The translations under genes and the position numbers were made by a program. From assembly GCA_017560125.1 (NCBI GenBank), contig JAFYOS010000001.1, positions 20,235 to 84,234 of the forward strand: a stretch of DNA of 64,000 nucleotides, in the 5' to 3' direction. Positions 19,629 to 32,452 of the stretch are shown in pieces. The notes under the pieces were generated by a model that was given only the letters and a program-made list of their open reading frames with translations, did no database searches and was not told the origin of the DNA. The stretch's first letter is position 1. Each line of letters starts with the position of its first letter. The DNA comes from Bacteroidaceae bacterium. GTDB taxonomy: Bacteria; Bacteroidota; Bacteroidia; Bacteroidales; Bacteroidaceae.

Positions 19629-21668
<2,040 letters not shown>

Positions 21669-22084
21669 TCACGTAGTGAATAAAGCTTTTTTATCAGCTT
21701 TTGTCAGGTATGTTCGGGATGGTGGTTCCGGTAGTGTGCTTGGGCTTGAGGCTGGTCTGCCGCGATTGCAAAGGATATTGAAGATGCCTCTCTGTTGTGA
21801 TGTTCAGGGCTTGCCCTAAATGCAATAATTGCGCAGTGCAGGAGGGTGTTTTTCATTTTAGCAGTAGCAGCAGATTCTCGTGGCCACGAGAATCTGCTGC
21901 TACTGCTAAAATGAAAAACACCCTCCTGCACTGCGCAATTATTGCATTTAGGGCAAGCCCTGAACATCACAACAGAGAGGCATCTTCAATATCCTTTGCA
22001 ATCGCGGCAGACCAGCCTCAAGCCCAAGCACACTACCGGAACCACCATCCCGAACATACCTGACAAAAGCTGATAAAAAAGCTT

Positions 22085-24138
<2,054 letters not shown>

Positions 24139-24151
24139 CATTACAAATGAG

Positions 24152-24177
24152 GGCGACCCTAAAGAAAATGGGTCGCC
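24152..24177 (+). terminator. Terminator hairpin after gyrB
   Basis: GGCGACCC and GGGTCGCC pair over a 10-base loop, followed by TTCCTTTATTG. It lies 13 bases after the gyrB stop. An open frame through it from 24147 would put the dipeptidase start inside the hairpin, which supports the later start at 24198. Confidence 0.75.
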
Positions 24178-24197
24178 TTCCTTTATTGTGGAAATTA

Positions 24198-24845
24198 ATG
24201 AAAAAAGGCATATACATAATCCTTGCATCACTGCTTGCAGCTGCAACACTTAAAGCACAAGCTCCTATGGCGGGATTCCTCAGAGTAAAGGACCTGGACA
24301 ATAGCATAGAGGTTGATATGATGTACGCAAAGAGCGACAACTTTGTAGGAGAAGCCATGTACAGCTTTGCCGAGGCATACCTGCACCCGAAGGCCGCCAG
24401 AGCTGTTGTAGAGGCCAACAGAAGACTGAAAGCATTGCACCCCGGCTACCGTCTATGCATATACGATGCGACACGCCCCATGAGCGTACAACAGAAGATG
24501 TGGGACAAGGTAAAGGGAACATCACAGCAGAACTATGTAAGCAATCCCAAGAACGGCGGAGGGCTGCACAACTACGGCCTGGCAGTCGATGTAAGCATTG
24601 TCGATGAGAATGGAGACAGTATAGAGATGGGAACCAAGGTCGATGCCTTGACACCATTGAGCCACATCGACAACGAAGAGCAACTTGTGATACAAGGCCG
24701 TATGAGCAGGAAAGCCATGGAGAACCGCATATTGCTCCGCAGAGTAATGAAAGAAGCCGGGTTCAGGCCCATACGCACCGAATGGTGGCATTTCAACTAC
24801 ACGACACGTGCCGACGCAAGAGCCAACTACAAGGTTGTCAAATAA
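24198..24845 (+). CDS. ddpX: Secreted D-alanyl-D-alanine dipeptidase (VanX/DdpX family)
   Basis: This is a zinc metallopeptidase of family M15D that hydrolyses D-Ala-D-Ala, here probably in the periplasm for recycling cell-wall peptides. Residues 1-22 form a signal peptide (two lysines, hydrophobic core, AQA end). The family residues are visible: the substrate-binding arginine in YDATRP, the zinc His and Asp in LHNYGLAVD, and the catalytic Glu with zinc His in EWWHFNY. The length of 215 residues is near the family norm. There is no vanS/vanR/vanH/vanA partner nearby, so glycopeptide resistance is not implied. A longer frame from 24147 adds 17 residues before the signal peptide and starts just before the gyrB terminator, so I reject it. 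It is convergent with the nitroreductase gene 81 bases away. Confidence 0.88.
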   Translation: MKKGIYIILASLLAAATLKAQAPMAGFLRVKDLDNSIEVDMMYAKSDNFVGEAMYSFAEAYLHPKAARAVVEANRRLKALHPGYRLCIYDATRPMSVQQKMWDKVKGTSQQNYVSNPKNGGGLHNYGLAVDVSIVDENGDSIEMGTKVDALTPLSHIDNEEQLVIQGRMSRKAMENRILLRRVMKEAGFRPIRTEWWHFNYTTRADARANYKVVK

Positions 24846-24926
24846 GCATGCTGCCGCCCATAATCAAGAACATGCCGAAGCCTTGAAGGATATCGGGCGG
24901 ATTCTCTTTCATAAGACAAAAATCAA

Positions 24927-25562
24927 TCAGTCTACAATAAGTTCGTCAAGCGCAACCTTGGGTACACAATGCACCCCATTCTCACGATAATACGAATGGT
25001 CATCACCCGCTCCTATTTCTACGAGCCTGTGCTTTTCGGCACTCCTGCCGATGGCCAGCACAACGAGAGGCTCATACTCAAGACCCAGACCGGAAATTAT
25101 CGCATCCTTGTCGAACGACATGAGACACACACCGTTAAGACCAATTTCCACCGCCTGCAAAAGCATACTCTGTACAGAAATTCCAAGATCTATGAACGTA
25201 CTCGGGCGAGGCTCCTCTATGGAACATACAACTATGAAAGCATTGGGTTCGGTACCCGGCAACGGAAGGTTCAACGACGGAAGAGAGCTGCCCATCCTTA
25301 TGTGTGGCAGCACTTTATGGGCCTCATCCTCAGTGACAATACGGAAACGCAGGAGCTGCCTGTTACGGGCCGAAGCTACCTTTGTGTTGACCGCTACAAT
25401 GCGCCTCAACTGATCTTTTCGGACAATGAACGATGAGTCATATCCGCGTGTACTTCGGTTCTTTTCAAGCAAGGCAGAAAGACCACCCTTCTGCACAGGT
25501 CTTGCAGCCTGCACCTGCGAACGGTGCTGCTCCATTTTCTTTTCAAGATAATTGTCGGCCAT
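24927..25562 (-). CDS. Nitroreductase-family flavoprotein
   Basis: This is an FMN-dependent NAD(P)H oxidoreductase-like protein. The family reduces nitro groups, quinones or enals, and the physiological substrate here is unknown. Residues around 33-39 (KNRSTRG) match the FMN-phosphate-binding start of the fold, and LGISVQSMLLQAVEIGLNGVCLMSF is the central helix of the family. The 211 residues include an extra charged segment of about 25 residues at the N-terminus (LEKKMEQHRSQVQ). It starts five bases after nrdG on the same strand, so it is probably the third gene of the nrdD-nrdG unit. A role in anaerobic redox metabolism is an inference from position only. Confidence 0.85.
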   Translation of the reverse strand: MADNYLEKKMEQHRSQVQAARPVQKGGLSALLEKNRSTRGYDSSFIVRKDQLRRIVAVNTKVASARNRQLLRFRIVTEDEAHKVLPHIRMGSSLPSLNLPLPGTEPNAFIVVCSIEEPRPSTFIDLGISVQSMLLQAVEIGLNGVCLMSFDKDAIISGLGLEYEPLVVLAIGRSAEKHRLVEIGAGDDHSYYRENGVHCVPKVALDELIVD

Positions 25563-25567
25563 ACCCT

Positions 25568-26068
25568 TCAGTTATATGCTTCCAGCAAGACCGTACAGCC
25601 CTGCTGAAGGGATTTCACAACATCAATGACACGTTGGTTGCTGCTGCCGCGAAAACGTAGCACGTCGCTTTTCAGAGCCTCGACAAAGCGCCCGTCCACT
25701 AGCACGTCGATATACTCAAGCAGCTCCCTCTGCCGCGGATTTTGCAGCAACTGCTCAAACAGATAGCCTGTATAGCACCAGATATTCTTCCCGCTCCTCT
25801 CCTTGACAGCCCTTGCCAAAGCCGTAAAGCCCTCGGGCTGGAACATGGGATCACCGCCCGAGAAGGTCACATCGGCAAACGGGTCGGCAAGAATCACCTT
25901 GAGTATCTCATCCACATCGACCATACGCCCGTTGGAAATATCCCACGACTGCGGATTATGACAGCCTTGACAACAGTTCGGACACCCAGCACAATATACC
26001 GTAGTGCGGAAACCCGGACCGTCGACGGTGGTATCCTCAAGTATGTCGAGAATGGAAATGGACGCCAT
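25568..26068 (-). CDS. nrdG: Anaerobic ribonucleoside-triphosphate reductase activating protein
   Basis: This radical-SAM enzyme makes the glycyl radical on NrdD, using a 4Fe-4S cluster and S-adenosylmethionine. The cluster cysteines are C29, C33 and C36 in CPNCCQGCHN, and TFSGGDPMFQ is the SAM-binding glycine-rich block. It is 166 residues long, usual for the family. Two further cysteines, C26 and C32, sit in or beside the cluster loop. The ATG lies four bases after the nrdD stop, so the two genes are co-transcribed. Confidence 0.96.
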   Translation of the reverse strand: MASISILDILEDTTVDGPGFRTTVYCAGCPNCCQGCHNPQSWDISNGRMVDVDEILKVILADPFADVTFSGGDPMFQPEGFTALARAVKERSGKNIWCYTGYLFEQLLQNPRQRELLEYIDVLVDGRFVEALKSDVLRFRGSSNQRVIDVVKSLQQGCTVLLEAYN

Positions 26069-26072
26069 GGAA

Positions 26073-28280
26073 TCACTCGTGCACTACACGGTCATTGAGT
26101 TCGGAAAGCTTGGCACTGTTCCATCGGTCGGTAGTACCCACAAGATAGCCGGTAATGCGCTGCAGCTTGTCAAGATTCCGGCTTCCGCACTCGGGACACT
26201 CCTGAAGATCCTTCGTTGAGTTCTCATGACCGCAATCGAGACAGCGGTTACGGTTATGGTTCACTGAACCATAGCCTATATTATACTGGTCCATCATATC
26301 CACAACACGCATAATGGCCTCGGGGTTGTGTGTAGCATCTCCGTCCATCTCTACATAGAAAATGTGGCCGCCGCCGGTCAATGCGTGGTACGGAGCCTCT
26401 ATTTCAGCCTTACGACGGGCACTGCACTTGTAATATACAGGAACATGATTGCTATTGGTATAGTAATCGCGGTCGGTAATGCCGGGCAATACACCAAACC
26501 TCTTGCGGTCGCCCCTTGTAAAACGACCTGAAAGCCCCTCGGCCGGAGTAGCGAGAACACTATAGTTATGCTGGTATTGCTCCGAGAAGCCGTTCGCACG
26601 GTCGCGCATATATGTTATTATACGCAGGCCCAGCTCTTGAGCCTCCTCACTCTCTCCATGATGCTTGCCGACAAGCGCCACAAGACATTCAGCAAGGCCG
26701 ATGAAGCCGATACCGAGAGTACCTTGGTTTATCACCGGCGCAATGGTGCCCGCCGGGTCGAGTTTGTCACACCCTACCCACAAGGCAGACATTAACAATG
26801 GGAACTGTTTGGCAAAAGCACTCTTCTGGAATTCCATGCGCTCATGCAACTGGCGTGCCGTAATGTCAAGCAAATTGTCGAGCTTCGCGAAGAACAGTGA
26901 TATGCGCTCCTCCTTATTACCGACCTCCATGCACTCTATTGCAAGGCGCACGATGTTTATTGTAGAGAACGACAGGTTGCCGCGACCTACAGAGGTCTTG
27001 GGACCGAAACGGTTCTCGAAGACACGTGTACGGCATCCCATGGTAGCGACCTCGTGCATATAGCGCATCGGGTCATCGGCTCTCCATGCATCATTCTGGT
27101 TGAAAGTGGCATCAAGATTCAGGAAGTTGGGGAAGAAACGGCGCGCAGTAACCTTGCATGCAAGTTGATACAGGTCGTAGTTGCGGTCACCCGGCAGATA
27201 GCTTACACCACGTTTCTTCTTCCATATCTGTATGGGGAATATTGCAGTCTCGCCATTGCCCACGCCACGGTATGTACTGTTAAGCAGCTCTCGTATTATG
27301 CAGCGTCCTTCGGCCGAAGTATCGGTTCCATAGTTTATTGAACTGAACACCACCTGGTTTCCGCCACGTGAATGTATAGTATTCATATTGTGTATGAACG
27401 CCTCCATAGCCTGGTGTACCCTTACCACTGTCTTGTTCATCGCATGCTGCAGTATACGGTCTTCACCGCTGAGGAAATCAAGCGGCTGCTGCACATAATC
27501 CTCGATCTCCTTGTTATAGAGGTGCGAATAGTCAGCCCCTGTCAAGTCCTCAATGCCCTTGAGTTCCTCAATAAGGCTTGCACGCACATAGGGAGCAAGA
27601 TAGAAATCAAAAGCAGGGATAGCCTGACCGCCGTGCATCTCATTCTGGGCAGTCTCCATAGAGATACATGCCATGATGCTGGCAGTCTCTATGCGCTTTG
27701 CCGGGCGCGACTCGCCATGTCCGGCATTGAAACCGTTCTTGAGGATATTGTCGAGCGGATGCTGGCAGCATGTAAGACTCTTTGTAGGATAGTAGTCCTT
27801 ATCGTGTATATGAAGATAGTTGTCGCGCACGGCATCCACAACCTCCTCGCTGAGAAGGAAATCGTCCACAAAAGGCTTGGTTGTCTCGCTGGCGAACTTC
27901 ATCATCATGCCGGCAGGAGTGTCGGCATTCATATTCGCATTCTCGCGGGTCACATCATTCGACTGGATGTTTATAATCTCCTGGAAGATGTCGCGTGTCT
28001 TTGCCTTACGCGCAATGCGGCGCTGGTTACGGTATGCGATGTACTTCTTCGCCACATCCTTGCGGCTACTCTTCATAAGTTCCATCTCAACCATATCCTG
28101 TATGGCCTCGACCGTCATCTGCGCATCTCCACGGAACGAGATGTGGTCTGTGATCTGACGGATAAGCGACATATCCTCACCCTTGTCGGTGTGCAGCATG
28201 GCCTTACGGATAGCCGTGATGATTTTCTCTTCATTAAAGCCGACGATGCGCCCGTCGCGCTTGACAACAGTCTGAATCAT
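26073..28280 (-). CDS. nrdD: Anaerobic (class III) ribonucleoside-triphosphate reductase
   Basis: It reduces ribonucleoside triphosphates to deoxynucleotides without oxygen, using a glycyl radical installed by NrdG. Residues 1 to about 95 form the ATP cone that senses dATP/ATP (KRDGRIVGFNEEKI). The large barrel follows. C680, C683, C695 and C698 make the C-terminal zinc site, and G711 in RITGYL is the radical glycine. It has 735 residues. The ATG at 28280 (MIQTVVKRDG) is preferred to one 14 codons upstream, which lies almost on the -7 box at 28320-28327. Having nrdDG as a self-contained operon fits a strict or facultative anaerobe. Confidence 0.97.
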   Translation of the reverse strand: MIQTVVKRDGRIVGFNEEKIITAIRKAMLHTDKGEDMSLIRQITDHISFRGDAQMTVEAIQDMVEMELMKSSRKDVAKKYIAYRNQRRIARKAKTRDIFQEIINIQSNDVTRENANMNADTPAGMMMKFASETTKPFVDDFLLSEEVVDAVRDNYLHIHDKDYYPTKSLTCCQHPLDNILKNGFNAGHGESRPAKRIETASIMACISMETAQNEMHGGQAIPAFDFYLAPYVRASLIEELKGIEDLTGADYSHLYNKEIEDYVQQPLDFLSGEDRILQHAMNKTVVRVHQAMEAFIHNMNTIHSRGGNQVVFSSINYGTDTSAEGRCIIRELLNSTYRGVGNGETAIFPIQIWKKKRGVSYLPGDRNYDLYQLACKVTARRFFPNFLNLDATFNQNDAWRADDPMRYMHEVATMGCRTRVFENRFGPKTSVGRGNLSFSTINIVRLAIECMEVGNKEERISLFFAKLDNLLDITARQLHERMEFQKSAFAKQFPLLMSALWVGCDKLDPAGTIAPVINQGTLGIGFIGLAECLVALVGKHHGESEEAQELGLRIITYMRDRANGFSEQYQHNYSVLATPAEGLSGRFTRGDRKRFGVLPGITDRDYYTNSNHVPVYYKCSARRKAEIEAPYHALTGGGHIFYVEMDGDATHNPEAIMRVVDMMDQYNIGYGSVNHNRNRCLDCGHENSTKDLQECPECGSRNLDKLQRITGYLVGTTDRWNSAKLSELNDRVVHE

Positions 28281-28594
28281 ATATGTAAGGGGATTTTTAT
28301 TTCCAAAACGGATGATATGCAAAAATAATGAATATACCGGAAGAGGAATGTTAAATCAACCGAAAGTTATCAACAACAGCTATTGTTTTCGTGAACAGCA
28401 GAACATACGGAACAACCTGGATAGATATTGTTTTTTTGTTAATTTTAGAAAAATATACACCGCAGGTTTGATTATATCAATCTTTTTGCCTACTTTGCCG
28501 TCGAGAGAATGATCTAAAACCCCGATCATTAGGTGTTGCATACAAAAACTGCCGATAGTAAGATTGGCTTGAAACCATTTAAACTGACAGGATT
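28281..28594. promoter_or_regulatory. Divergent promoter region between nrdD and the miniprotein gene
   Basis: A 314-base AT-rich gap. Leftward: TATTTTTG at 28320-28327 (minus strand), 40 bases before nrdD, without a well-placed TTG. Rightward: TTG at 28468-28470, a 20-base spacer and TACTTTG at 28491-28497, giving a leader of about 90 bases for the miniprotein. The leader contains a 7-bp hairpin (AATGATC/GATCATT) at 28508-28530. I see no known riboswitch and no NrdR-box pair. Confidence 0.5.
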
Positions 28595-28768
28595 ATGTAC
28601 GTTTGGATTTCGATAATAGGGATATTGGTCATTGCCTTTGCAGCCAAGGCAATAGCGAAGTTACGCCGCAGGAAGTACAATAAAGGGTATCGTCCGAACA
28701 TCAACACACGCAAGAAACGATTCAGGTTCGTTAACCGCTTCCGTCACCTGGAGGGCCTGGGCGATTGA
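28595..28768 (+). CDS. 57-residue basic membrane miniprotein
   Basis: Unrecognised. The frame ATG-TAC-GTT to TGA encodes a protein starting MYVWISIIGILVIAFAAKAI, one hydrophobic helix of about 17 residues. It is followed by a strongly basic stretch (KLRRRKYNKGYRP, then RKKRFRFVNRFRH) and a short acidic end. This is the layout of a small inner-membrane protein with a positive cytoplasmic tail. A promoter-like pair at 28468-28497 supports expression. Its last 25 bases overlap the 3' end of the GT-C gene on the other strand, so the two transcripts are complementary there. It could be a regulatory peptide, a small partner of a membrane enzyme, or a chance frame. Conservation in relatives would decide. 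Confidence 0.55.
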   Translation: MYVWISIIGILVIAFAAKAIAKLRRRKYNKGYRPNINTRKKRFRFVNRFRHLEGLGD

Positions 28769-30282
28769 GTTCCCTGTCCCAATAGCCAAGCAGCAGCATT
28801 TTCCTTCTCGAAACGGAAAAGGAACAGGTCCGGTTCAAGGATATAAGACTTGACGGTAAACAGTTCCCTGTTTCCGTTTATCAACTTCATAATATTGTCA
28901 CCGGGAACAGTCCCGTCGACAATAAGGTAATCCACATCACACTCAAGCAGATAACGTACAGCCACGGTATCGTCCGCCGCATTTATCAACGGCACTCCTT
29001 TCAACCCCTCTACAAGGTATAGCAGCTCCGGTTTGCGCGATGCAACCACGGCATCCCTGTCCATACCCATAGCCTGACGGGCCATAGCGAAGCTGTTCCT
29101 GAACAACGGCGGATAGTCTCCCGAAGCATATTCATGGATATCGGACAAGGAGTGTCTGAACATACTGTCCCCTCCTTGCAGAAGGCCCGGCAGCAGCACT
29201 GCCGACATAAACCATGGCGACAGGCTCTTCCTTGAAACCATCAGCCACAAGGAACTGCATATACACCATAGACCGACTACCAGCGCGGCCGTAAAGAACG
29301 GCAACAGAATAATCAGATAACGGTAAAGGCTCGGGGAATCCATAATGGCCACTATCCCCACACCGCCGGACAGGAACAGATACATAACAAGGCGCAACCT
29401 CCTCAACTGCCACACACCATAGGCAATCAGCAGCAACATGACAATGGCTATTGCCCACAACAGTATTGAGGGCGACTGCATATAATCGACCTTGAAACAA
29501 GGCACCACACTCTCGGGCAATGCCTGCACAAGCAGCATTTTCAGTTTGCTGCCGACAAAGAAGAACGATACCTGGTCAAGATACCTTGATTGGCCCAGTC
29601 CCAGGACCATGTTCCGTATCATCCACGGAATATAGCATAAGATGGTTGCCGCAACAACCGCCAACGCGAGCTTCCGGCGCCGTATCATCAGCAGCCCCGC
29701 AGAAAAGGCGAGGAACAGCACCACAGCCTGAGTCCTTATGAGCAACGAATAGAATACCGCGAAAAGGAAGAGATAAAGGTAGCCCGAACGCCAAGGGGAA
29801 GCACCCGGCTCGGAGGGTACACGAAGAAACGACCAAAAAGCAAGTGTTATGAAAAAGAAGCACGATGCCTCGCTCATCATCATTGTCGAGAACTCCAGCA
29901 GATGCGGTGTGAGAAGAACTGCTGCCGCCGCAATGAAAGAGAGCTCACGCCGTACCCCCTCGCGCACAAGAACCGAAAAGAGAAGAATCACCCCGCCGAA
30001 AAAAAATAGCAGGTTCAGTATTTTCTGGGCGACGAAACTCGACGTGACGGCACGCAAAGGAGCCATGAGCAACGGATAACCAGGGGGGAAATTGGCTGTA
30101 GGCTCCCCGAACATGTCGCAATACCCGTTTCCCGATGCAAGCGAAGTGGCATTGATATAATAGTAACAGTTATCGCCATTGAGGTCCAGCTTCGCATTGA
30201 AAACATACGGAAAAACCAGCAGGGCTATTAAAAACAGCCCTGCCTGGTATATGTATCTGAAGCCTTTGACCTCTTTTGCCAT
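28744..30282 (-). CDS. GT-C-type membrane glycosyltransferase-like protein
   Basis: Probably an integral-membrane sugar transferase using a polyprenyl-phosphate-linked donor (GT39/ArnT/PMT-like). Evidence is the N-terminal helix, then a loop with the acidic LDLNGDNCYYY and a PPGYPLL motif typical of this fold, followed by roughly ten more hydrophobic helices and a soluble C-terminal segment of about 130 residues. It has 512 residues. Two starts compete: a GTG at 30291 and the ATG at 30282. I take the ATG because the GTG overlaps the pepP stop. It is the last gene of the leftward glycan run. Substrate and acceptor are unknown, and family assignment rests on fold-level resemblance only. Confidence 0.75.
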   Translation of the reverse strand: MAKEVKGFRYIYQAGLFLIALLVFPYVFNAKLDLNGDNCYYYINATSLASGNGYCDMFGEPTANFPPGYPLLMAPLRAVTSSFVAQKILNLLFFFGGVILLFSVLVREGVRRELSFIAAAAVLLTPHLLEFSTMMMSEASCFFFITLAFWSFLRVPSEPGASPWRSGYLYLFLFAVFYSLLIRTQAVVLFLAFSAGLLMIRRRKLALAVVAATILCYIPWMIRNMVLGLGQSRYLDQVSFFFVGSKLKMLLVQALPESVVPCFKVDYMQSPSILLWAIAIVMLLLIAYGVWQLRRLRLVMYLFLSGGVGIVAIMDSPSLYRYLIILLPFFTAALVVGLWCICSSLWLMVSRKSLSPWFMSAVLLPGLLQGGDSMFRHSLSDIHEYASGDYPPLFRNSFAMARQAMGMDRDAVVASRKPELLYLVEGLKGVPLINAADDTVAVRYLLECDVDYLIVDGTVPGDNIMKLINGNRELFTVKSYILEPDLFLFRFEKENAAAWLLGQGTQSPRPSR

Positions 30283-30287
30283 TACTA

Positions 30288-31679
30288 TCACTTGTTGTGC
30301 TCGGCCTCAATCTCCTCGGGAGACATTGGCTTGTACTTTCCAAGACGGCGTGCACCGTCCTCGAACACATAGTAATCCTCCTCGCCACGCATGCCGCCGA
30401 ATGTCTTCCATGCATCGAGTTTGTCGTAGCAGATGAAATCGGTGAACTGTTTCTCGGCACGCCATTTGTCAATGAGATCGGGGATAAAGTATATACCCGG
30501 CTCGACAGTGAACACGAAACCAGGCTCAAGAGCCTTGGCAAGACGCAGTGATTTCCAGCCGAAGAGCGTGCTCTTTGCACGTCCCTCCTCGTAACCCACA
30601 TTCACCTCGCCGAAGTTCTCCATGTCATGCACGTCTAGACCCATCATGTGGCCCAGGCCATGAGGCATGAACATGCATGTGGCACCCTTTATGGTAGCCT
30701 CTACGGGGTCGCCCTTCATAAGGCCAAGATCTATCATGCCCTTCGCGATTTCGGTGAGCACGAGCCTGTGCACCTCGCGGTACTCGATGCCCGGTCTTAT
30801 GTTGTCAAGCGCAGTCAGGTGTGCACGGCGCAATATATTGCACACTGTACGCTGCTGTTCGGTGAAGTGTGCGCCTACAGGCATTGTAGTCGTAAGGTCA
30901 CCTGCATAATGCATCGCATTCTCGCAACCCGAATCGAGCAGGAACATCTGCCCCTCCTTCAGCGGTGTCGTTCCATACGCATGGTTGTGCAGTGTCTGTC
31001 CGTTCACGGTCGCTATTATGGGGAACGAAAGACCGAAGTTGTGCTTTGCGGCCTCGGCCTGCACAACCGAAACGATTTCGGCCTCGGTAGTGCCCGGACG
31101 CACGGCGCGCATTGCCGCACAATGCATGTCGACAGAGACGTTTACCGCCTCCTCTATCTGTGCTATCTCCTCGTCGCTCTTGTAGTTACGCTGGGAAATC
31201 ACCGCCTTTACGAACTCCAGCGATGCTTTTGCGGCCTGCTCGGCAGGATTTATCCCAAGCAGCTCCTGCAGCCACACCTGATGCTCGCCACGGTAGGGAG
31301 GGAGGAAGTGCACCTTCTGTCCCTTGGCCTGAGCATCCTTCACATAGGTTGCCAGGTCAGCCATAGGACGCGTCATGACAATACCCACACGCTCGCTCTT
31401 CTCCCTGATGGTAGGCTGTACGCCGGTCCATACGATATCGTCTATTGTAAGCTCGTTGCCGAAGATTATCTCCCTGTCGTTATCTATATCTATAACAGCG
31501 GCAAGCCCCTCGTAGTCCGATGCGAAATAGTACAGGAATGTAGAATCCTGGCGGAAATGATAGGCATTGTCGGCATAGTTCATTCCTGTAAAATTATTGC
31601 CCAGGAACAACAGCAGACCACTGCCCATTCTCTCTTTCAACGCCTTGCGGCGTGCAATATAAGTCTCTTTTGCAAACAT
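30288..31679 (-). CDS. pepP: Xaa-Pro aminopeptidase
   Basis: It removes the N-terminal residue from peptides with proline second; cytoplasmic, di-manganese, family M24B. The N-terminal creatinase-like domain covers about residues 1-150. The catalytic pita-bread domain carries the metal ligands: two Asp in LLDSGCENAMHYAGD, His in HGLGHMMGLD, Glu in TVEPGIYF and Glu in GMRGEEDYYVF. It is 463 residues long. The ATG at 31679 follows a 23-base gap after the GT2 gene. It sits between two glycan genes with no functional tie, probably sharing their transcript. Confidence 0.94.
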   Translation of the reverse strand: MFAKETYIARRKALKERMGSGLLLFLGNNFTGMNYADNAYHFRQDSTFLYYFASDYEGLAAVIDIDNDREIIFGNELTIDDIVWTGVQPTIREKSERVGIVMTRPMADLATYVKDAQAKGQKVHFLPPYRGEHQVWLQELLGINPAEQAAKASLEFVKAVISQRNYKSDEEIAQIEEAVNVSVDMHCAAMRAVRPGTTEAEIVSVVQAEAAKHNFGLSFPIIATVNGQTLHNHAYGTTPLKEGQMFLLDSGCENAMHYAGDLTTTMPVGAHFTEQQRTVCNILRRAHLTALDNIRPGIEYREVHRLVLTEIAKGMIDLGLMKGDPVEATIKGATCMFMPHGLGHMMGLDVHDMENFGEVNVGYEEGRAKSTLFGWKSLRLAKALEPGFVFTVEPGIYFIPDLIDKWRAEKQFTDFICYDKLDAWKTFGGMRGEEDYYVFEDGARRLGKYKPMSPEEIEAEHNK

Positions 31680-31702
31680 AATGGTTAGATATTTGGTTGT
31701 TC

Positions 31703-32452
31703 TTATCGTTTTATTACAGCACGCAGCACGAACCATATGTGCCGCCCGACCGTAGGCAACAGGCCATAATGCCTGCTCATCACCTTGAAACGCTCTATGA
31801 GCGATGCACGGTGATGCTGCAAAGATAATCCGTTCTGCAAATAATCAACTACCGTGGCGTTGACATTAACCAATTTTGACGAAGCCTTCATGACCCTGAT
31901 GCACCAGTCGACATCGGACGAAAGGCGGTATTCAAGGTTATACATGGGCGCGATGTCACGCCTTGCATAGAAAGCCTGATGGCAAACGAGCATCCCGTCC
32001 TTGAAACTGCGCCATGTCAGCACCTCGGGTGCCTTAAGACGCCTCATGCGCACGAAATTCCGTTCCTCGTCAACCTCGGCAGTCTCCCCGTACAGGACAT
32101 GTGGCAACTCCTTCTCCCCTGCAATGGCATCGACTATTGTCTGCAAGGTATCAGGCGCATGGAAAGCGTCACCGGCGTTAAGAAAACAGAGGTAATCACC
32201 AGTCGCAAGAGCCATACCCTTGTTCATGGCATCGTACAGACCGTTGTCACGCTCACTCACAATATGCGCGAAGCCGATACCACTGGCCTTGGCCTTTTCC
32301 ACGGTACCGTCACTGGAACCGCCGTCTATAAGCAGATATTCATAGTTCCTGTAGGTCTGCTCCTTTACGCTGTTCAATGTAGGCTCTATCGCATCGGCCG
32401 CATTGAACGTAATTGTTATTATCGAAAACTTGGGTTGCAGAGCCATAGTCAT
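31703..32452 (-). CDS. GT2-family glycosyltransferase
   Basis: This is a cytoplasmic, nucleotide-sugar-dependent transferase with a GT-A fold. FSIITITFNAADAIEPTL opens the nucleotide-binding domain, LLIDGGSSDGT is the donor-phosphate region, and DYLCFLNAGD holds the metal-binding acidic residues. SSDVDWCIRVMKA is the acceptor-side acidic block. At 249 residues it is a compact single-domain member resembling WcaA-like colanic-acid enzymes, but its sugar is unknown. The ATG overlaps the YfhO stop by one base, so I reject longer starts inside YfhO. Translational coupling with YfhO suggests they act on the same product. Confidence 0.93.
   Translation of the reverse strand: MTMALQPKFSIITITFNAADAIEPTLNSVKEQTYRNYEYLLIDGGSSDGTVEKAKASGIGFAHIVSERDNGLYDAMNKGMALATGDYLCFLNAGDAFHAPDTLQTIVDAIAGEKELPHVLYGETAEVDEERNFVRMRRLKAPEVLTWRSFKDGMLVCHQAFYARRDIAPMYNLEYRLSSDVDWCIRVMKASSKLVNVNATVVDYLQNGLSLQHHRASLIERFKVMSRHYGLLPTVGRHIWFVLRAVIKR

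Noticed and set aside
21797-22063. An 88-codon open frame over the palindrome centre, mirrored at 21704-21970
   Set aside because: It is identical on both strands only because the sequence is self-complementary. It resembles no known protein and would not exist without the fold-back join.
24198-24845. Glycopeptide resistance (vanX) reading of the D-Ala-D-Ala dipeptidase
   Set aside because: The protein is secreted and lacks vanH, vanA or van regulators nearby; VanX in resistance clusters is cytoplasmic.
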